NCBI GenBank assembly: GCA_037367405.1
Contig: JAZKJV010000085.1
Location: 682,001 to 746,000, forward strand
Length of the DNA stretch: 64,000 nucleotides
From: Ottelia alismoides
Lineage: Eukaryota > Streptophyta > Magnoliopsida > Alismatales > Hydrocharitaceae
Direction: 5' to 3'
Below, in pieces: positions 58,995 through 64,000 of this stretch (position 1 is the first letter of the stretch; each line of letters starts with the position of its first letter). Under the pieces are notes generated by a model, which saw nothing but the letters and a program-made list of their open reading frames with translations, had not been told where the DNA came from and searched no databases. Position numbers and translations under genes: made by a program.

Positions 58995-59412
58995 GGGAAG
59001 AGATCCTCTGCTGTAGAGGGGATTGCAATAGACGTGCTGTAATCTTTTTTTAATTTTTTTGTAATTTAATTTTTAAAATCCAACCTTATAGATTGAATCT
59101 TCAATTAATGTTATATATATCCACCGAATTTCATTTAATTTCGATATTATTTGCTATTTTATCATAATGGTCAAATATTCAGTCAAAATCTAAGCAATTT
59201 AAACTCCATTTTAAAAAGATCTGAATCTTCAACTATTAAGATAAAATAGCAAATAATCTCAGAATTAAGTGAAATTTGGAGGATATGTAGGTCATTAATT
59301 TAAGTTTCAATCTATAAAGTTGTATTTTGAAATCTAAATCACAAAAAAAATTAAAAGGAATTACTAACACTTCTGCTGCAATCCCCTCCACAGCAGCAGA
59401 GGATCCTCTTCC
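58995..59412. mobile_element. Mutator-type MITE with 9-bp TSD
   Basis: A perfect 9-bp duplication ATTGTTGAT flanks it (58986-58994, 59413-59421). The left end GGGAAGAGATCCTCTGCTG and the complement of the right end, GGAAGAGGATCCTCTGCTG, are inverted repeats. Pairing continues inward through TTGAATCTTCAATTAATG-like text. There is no coding. Confidence 0.85.
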
Positions 59413-59616
59413 ATTGTTGATAGCATGAATTTCTGCGGATGATGGAATAACTACAAATCCTTTCTGGCTTTTATCAGGGGGATATATATGCCCCATCCGT
59501 TGTTTATATTTTATGTATTTCGATAATTCTTTTTATTCTTTATTCCCCATGCTTCACCTCCTAAGGTGGAACTTATGTTAGATGCTCAATGGAACTTAAT
59601 CGTGCGAATATTATAT

Positions 59617-59746
59617 GCATGTTTGGTTGTTGGGTTGCGTTGGATTGGATTACCTCTCTGAATAGTAAATTATGATGAGGGTTAGGAGGGTTGGAAGGAG
59701 GAGTACATCGGTGTACTCCAACCCAACCCGGGAACCAAACAAACCC
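59617..59746. mobile_element. Tourist-like MITE, family W copy 3
   Basis: GCATGTTTGGTTGTTGGG and its counterpart CCCGGGAACCAAACAAACCC form inverted ends. TAT lies on each side (59614-59616, 59747-59749). It resembles the copies at 7025 and 18037. Confidence 0.7.
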
Positions 59747-59749
59747 TAT

Positions 59750-59991
59750 GGGCCCGTTCGGTAGGAGAATAATCAGGAATAAGGATGGAGAATAAGGGAA
59801 ATAAGGGTATATTTTCCGTTCGGCTGGAGGATAGGAATAAGGAGAATAAGATGAAATAAAGATAGGTAAGGTGAGATAAAGATATGAATAAGAGTGAAAT
59901 AATATGGAATAATAAGGTATATTCGTACCATTGGAAACGTATCCGGAAGAGAATTGACCCCTTATTCTAGGGTTATTCTCGAACCGAACAG
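59750..59991. mobile_element. Tourist-type MITE, family T copy 2
   Basis: The left end GGGCCCGTTCGGTAGGAGAA is identical to the copy at 1969 and the interior GGAATAAG text follows the same order. The right end CGAACCGAACAG is inverted to it. It abuts the family W MITE with only TAT between them. Its right target copy is not preserved. Confidence 0.75.
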
Positions 59992-60187
59992 TCAGATTTC
60001 CCACAAAAGATATACACGCTTCGTTAATTGGGCTTAGAGTCTAAAAAAAGAAAACATCCCACTCTTATCGTAATCCCGTAAAATCCTGATCAAAGACTAG
60101 GACTGAGGGGGCAGCGGTTCATCGGGATTTTTCCACGCTTATATTAATATGATAAACTTGTAGAAAATATATTGCTATTCATTCCGC

Positions 60188-61362
60188 ATGGAGAGTCTCC
60201 CTTTGGAACTCGTCCGCCAGATTCTCCTCCGCGTCTCCACCGCCTCCGCACGCCTCGTCTGCAGGTCGTGGAAGGCCGTCATCGACGACGACCCATCCTT
60301 CGCGCGCGACCAACTCCCCTTCTCCACCTCCGGTTACCTCCTCCGCCACTGCAAGCCATCATGGGCGAGGCCTGCAGGTCCATCTGCATCTCTCTTCACT
60401 TACATCTCCTCCTCGTCAAGGTTCGCATCGTCCAAACGCACTGAACGCCTCTCCAATGACTACTCGATCATGCAATCCTGCGACGGCCTTCTCCTGGTCG
60501 TCTCCTGTGATGAGAACCTTCATTCGTACATATACAACCCTCTCCTGGGTGAGTGGACTGCGTTGCCACCGGACGATTCTAAACCGAAGATAGCCTGTTA
60601 CAGTGACGCCGGTGTGAAAATACGTTGTCACAGCGGGTTCGGCTTTGATGCTTCCACCAAGCGGTATAAGGTCTTCAGGATGAGGTATCACGGGAAGAAC
60701 TTGGATGAATCCAACCTCATATATGTGAGTTCTGTACTGTCGGTGGACAACAACCCCCCACGGGATGGAGGAGGACAGCGGGGGCAGTTGGTCGCAAGCT
60801 TAGTCACAGACACGGTGGGGTTCTCGTAAGCAACAGACTCCATTGGCTTCCTGATCAACATTCAGTAGATGGAGATGAAGAGCAACGTGATGGTTGCACC
60901 ATCGTTTCTCTGGATGTAGGGACAGAGAGCTTTGCGGAGGTTCGAGGCCCTCGCAATGTGACCAGCTTCCGTGATACGTGTATTATGTCTGTGGGAGGAT
61001 ACCTTGCCTTGCATGTACGCAGGCAATACCCGACGAGGGGAGAGATATGGGTGAAGGAGTACGGCCGGAAGGTCGAGTCTTGGGCTAAGGAGTACAACAC
61101 TCCCTACGTGGATTCTAGTGTAATAATTTCCCCATGTGGACCATGGAGGGGTCGATCTTTACTTTACACCAAGCACACGAAGTACAATTTCTGGGGCAAA
61201 TGGCAATATTTCTCTCACGATTGCACAAGAGATCATGAGGAGGAGGTGTACATGGGTAGTTTTCATGGCTTCACACCGTGTGAAGTGTTGCAGTACACTC
61301 CGAGTTTGGTTTCCCTCCGACGTCAATGCAAACGAAAGAGATGCGAGATGGACAGATGCTGA
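60188..61362 (+). pseudogene. F-box protein gene with F-box-associated domain, broken by one frameshift
   Basis: The first frame (60188-60829, 213 codons) begins with an F-box, LPLELVRQIL (residues 4-13) to VCRSWKAVI (24-32). That F-box is slightly short between its two helices. The first half of an F-box-associated (FBA) domain follows: SCDGLLLV (97-104), YNPLLGEW (116-123) and GFGFDASTKRYKV (150-162). It stops right after VTDTVGFS. The second frame carries on without a gap: SNRLHWL, then IVSLDVGTESFAEV, WVKEYG..VESWAKEY, YMGSFHGF and VLQYTPSLVSL, ending at 61362. A single lost base near 60824 explains this, giving an original length of about 390 residues, normal for plant FBA proteins. Such proteins act as substrate receptors of SCF ubiquitin ligases. 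No other stop is seen, so the break is recent or an assembly error. Promoter: TATA-like TATATTAATATG at about 60139. Confidence 0.8.
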
Positions 61363-61641
61363 TGGTCGGTTTCCTTTTTATTTTATCTACAGATTTGTCT
61401 ATCAGTAAATAAGAAGTCTTCCATTCCATAGACTCATAGAATCATTGAATATTGTACAATGGAGTGTGTTCCCATGAAGTGTTTTCAAAGTCGTAGTTTA
61501 TAAGATGGAGCTCAAGTGTGTGAGATCGATCAAATTTTTTGCAAAAATAAAATGAAAGATCTCGTATCTGCAATTGTTACGCGGCTCTTGAATTCCACCC
61601 CACGTTAAGTTCAAAAATAACACTTGAGAGTGTATTTATAA
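61363..61641. other. 3' flank of the F-box gene
   Basis: This is ordinary AT-rich sequence, probably 3' UTR and intergenic DNA. TCAGTAAATAAGAAG at about 61400 contains a near polyadenylation signal (AATAAG). Confidence 0.35.
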
Positions 61642-62597
61642 GAAGGTTTTAAGAATCGAACTGAACCGGCCGGTTCAATCAGGTAAACCAAGAATCGAAA
61701 GAAATACGGTCCAATCATCCGGTTTTTATTCAGAAACTAAAAATCAATCAAAATTTGTCAAAACTCGATTGGACCGTTTAAACCCGGTTGAACCAATTGA
61801 ACCAAACCAGTGGTTCAACCTTCCATTTTTGACAAAAAAATAAATTTTGACAATTTAATAAAATGTAAACTTTTAAAAATTATTCATAATCTAGTCTCAT
61901 TCTAACCCATAATATAGTACTCATTTATCTCTTCTCCTTCCACATTTGTCAAGGACCCATTAACACCTCTCACTTCCTGTCATATAAGCATGGCCTCTCG
62001 TCTCACATATTACACACGTTTGTCTACTTCTAACTACAACAAAGGAAGAATATGCCATAGTTATACTATGAGAAGAAATAAATTTGCATCACGCAAACAT
62101 GAATTTTACAAAATATGTTTATCATGCCTTTTGAGTTTTTCTAATAACATTTATACCCCTGACATTTAGCAATTTCTCTCATGCTCCTATATTCTTAAAA
62201 AATTCACAATATTATTCTTATGTTGGTATAATATAGCACACTAGTACTAATAAAATGTGACCAGTATCCATTTTATAAAAATACAAAGGGTGCAAGACTG
62301 TAAAAAAAGGAGTATAAGTGTTATTAAAAAACTAGGAAGGACACAAGTATATAGATCCTTTAAAGATATGATGTAATATTTTTCATATTTATTTGTATGA
62401 TACTACCGGTCTAACTCGGTTCGACCCAATTAAACCATACGAACCAAACCAAACGTAGAACGGTTCGGTCTTTTCCGATTTTTATGAACGGTTGACGTCA
62501 TCATCGGTTCGACTAGTCGGTCTCTTTGATCTGACCATAAAAAGCAAAAACCGATACTTGCTCGGTTCGATGTCCGGTTCGGTTTTTTAAAATCTTG
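61642..62597. mobile_element. hAT element with AAGGTTTT-type ends and 8-bp TSD
   Basis: A perfect 8-bp duplication ATTTATAA flanks it (61634-61641, 62598-62605). The left end GAAGGTTTTAAGAATCGAAC and the complement of the right end, CAAGATTTTAAAAAACCGAA, are inverted repeats. Subterminal GGTTCGG and CCGGTTGAACC words repeat in both arms. The element is 956 bp and has no transposase. Confidence 0.85.
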
Positions 62598-62605
62598 ATT
62601 TATAA

Positions 62606-63760
62606 TTTTATTGGAAATTTTGTGTACATCGATAAGTACGGGAAATAAATAATTTACGTTCAAAACAACAAAGTATTGTAGATTTAAGGACATATTGTTC
62701 ATTCGAAGTAGCGGCAGTAGTGGTGAAAACTCCGATGGAAGAACACGGTGATGATCTTAAAATGATGGTTAAGATCTTGTTTTTTTACCTTGGAGTGTTT
62801 TTAAATAAAAATCGATCAGTACATATATATATGTGGTTTGATTTTGAATTAGTTTTAAATTCATAATTTAAAAAATTGATGTTTTAGCTATAAAGGTTGT
62901 GTACAAAGAGAAAAAAGGGGTTGGAGCCATAAAAAGAGAGCACGTCATATATATATTTTGTCATTAATTTGTCACTTGCCTTGATAAAAACTATACCTTT
63001 CACGGAACTTCAAATCGCACAAATTTGATGTTTAATTCGATAACGAATATATCAAATGTTGCACTGATTTGCATTTAATTGGAAAGTTGAATCAAAATGA
63101 TAACGGAAGTGATATGACGATGAAAGAACAATCCCTTTGCCTTTTGAGTCCATATCAACATCTTTAATTGAGTATTTAGTGATCTACTTAATCTTTATAA
63201 TCAAATTCTGAGTCATGCCTTTCTACCTTCCAGTATAAATATACCAATCAAATGACCATTAAAATCAACGATTAGTATTAGACTATAAAAAATCGACCAT
63301 CAGATGGCACTGCTACAACTAAAATCGTCATGCAAACGTAGCATATCGTAACTCATCATAGGGTGGCGTTGTGAGAAAGGAATGATTATTAATTAACCAA
63401 GTTAGTTTTTGCCCTATTGATCTTTGTTTAATTATTGCTTTATTTATTTGTTTCACATCTTTAGGTAGTGTACCATCTCAGACTCGTGTCATTGGATCAT
63501 TAGCAAATAAAAGTATCACTAACATATTGTTGGGTCAGGGGCATATGATCTATTGACAATAACTCAAAATGCTTGAACTTAAGTTGTTAAGTAGTTATCC
63601 CCTCTTGTAATCCAATCTTGCCCTGTCAATTTTCGGTGTAGGACTATGTTTAAGGTGCTATAATATTCTTCACTTATATTCGCAACGTCATGGTTGCGAA
63701 TGATCCATCACTTATTCTTAGTAACAGTGATGAGAGCATGCTCGAGGTAACAATTTCCTC
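62606..63760. other. Stretch without assigned genes
   Basis: It is AT-rich. I see no coding, paired repeat ends or structured RNA. Confidence 0.4.
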
Positions 63761-64000
63761 CAAGGTTTTAAAAATCTGACCGTACGTTGAACCTGCCAAG
63801 TCTTCGGTTTGGCCAAACTGACCAGACTGTCGGTCCAAATCAGAGGGAATGATGATGATGTTGGCATGATTTCATCATTCCTATTCACTCAAAAAAACTG
63901 GATTGGGCTTACTTTATAGGTCTGATCGGTCGAACCAATAAAAGTTGATACATATACACAAGTATGTATGTATCTATCAATTAAATAATCATTGAAAATG
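63761..64000. mobile_element. Left part of another AAGGTTTT-type hAT element, cut by the window edge
   Basis: CAAGGTTTTAAAAATCTGAC matches the left-end design of 61642. It is followed by GGTTTGGCCAAACTGACC and GGTCTGATCGGTCGAACC, which are subterminal words of the same style. The right end lies beyond the window. Confidence 0.5.

Overview
The window is nuclear DNA of a flowering plant. It holds one intact plant gene, one F-box gene broken by a single frameshift, a few unassigned coding-like stretches, and many plant transposons of nearly every class. Both genes have markedly GC-rich 5' ends in an AT-rich setting, which is common in monocots, but the species cannot be fixed from sequence alone. 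I see no rRNA, no convincing functional tRNA, no CRISPR, no organelle block and no virus.

Layout. 1-9.4 kb is a mosaic of small DNA transposons: hAT elements with 8-bp target duplications at 54-892 and 7369-8273, a CACTA end, Tourist-type MITEs, a short Helitron, an RTE LINE tail and a tRNA-derived SINE that shares that tail. 9.9-11.4 kb (minus strand) carries the intact single-exon NPP-type phosphodiesterase gene. 11.8-13.2 kb is a Mutator-like element carrying a foreign coding fragment, and 14.7-16.8 kb is a decayed L1-type LINE. 18-23.6 kb holds a Helitron end, a hAT element and a solo LTR of 2.67 kb with an intact 5-bp target duplication.

24.6-53.9 kb is almost entirely stacked long LTR copies (about 2.8-3.7 kb each, both orientations) of one retrotransposon superfamily. 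They have Athila/Tat-like primer-site and polypurine signals but no gag-pol coding anywhere, and they are interrupted by two Copia pieces. 54.3-58.6 kb is a nest: a 3.5-kb hAT element contains a Pack-MULE that has captured a GC-rich fragment resembling the N-terminus of ABC transporter ABCF4/GCN20, plus two fold-back MITEs, and a second hAT of the same family lies 73 bp further on. 58.9-64 kb has a 9-bp-TSD MITE, two abutting Tourist-like MITEs, the F-box gene and two hAT elements with AAGGTTTT-type ends.

The most informative systems are the two Mutator-like elements (11.8 and 54.4 kb), which share ends and flanking backbone but carry different captured coding pieces, and the coding-free long-LTR family, whose copies keep inverted W-box pairs and, in two copies, a G-box-centred palindrome. 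The genes do not form a pathway. The window is a transposon-rich intergenic landscape around one working housekeeping-type enzyme gene.
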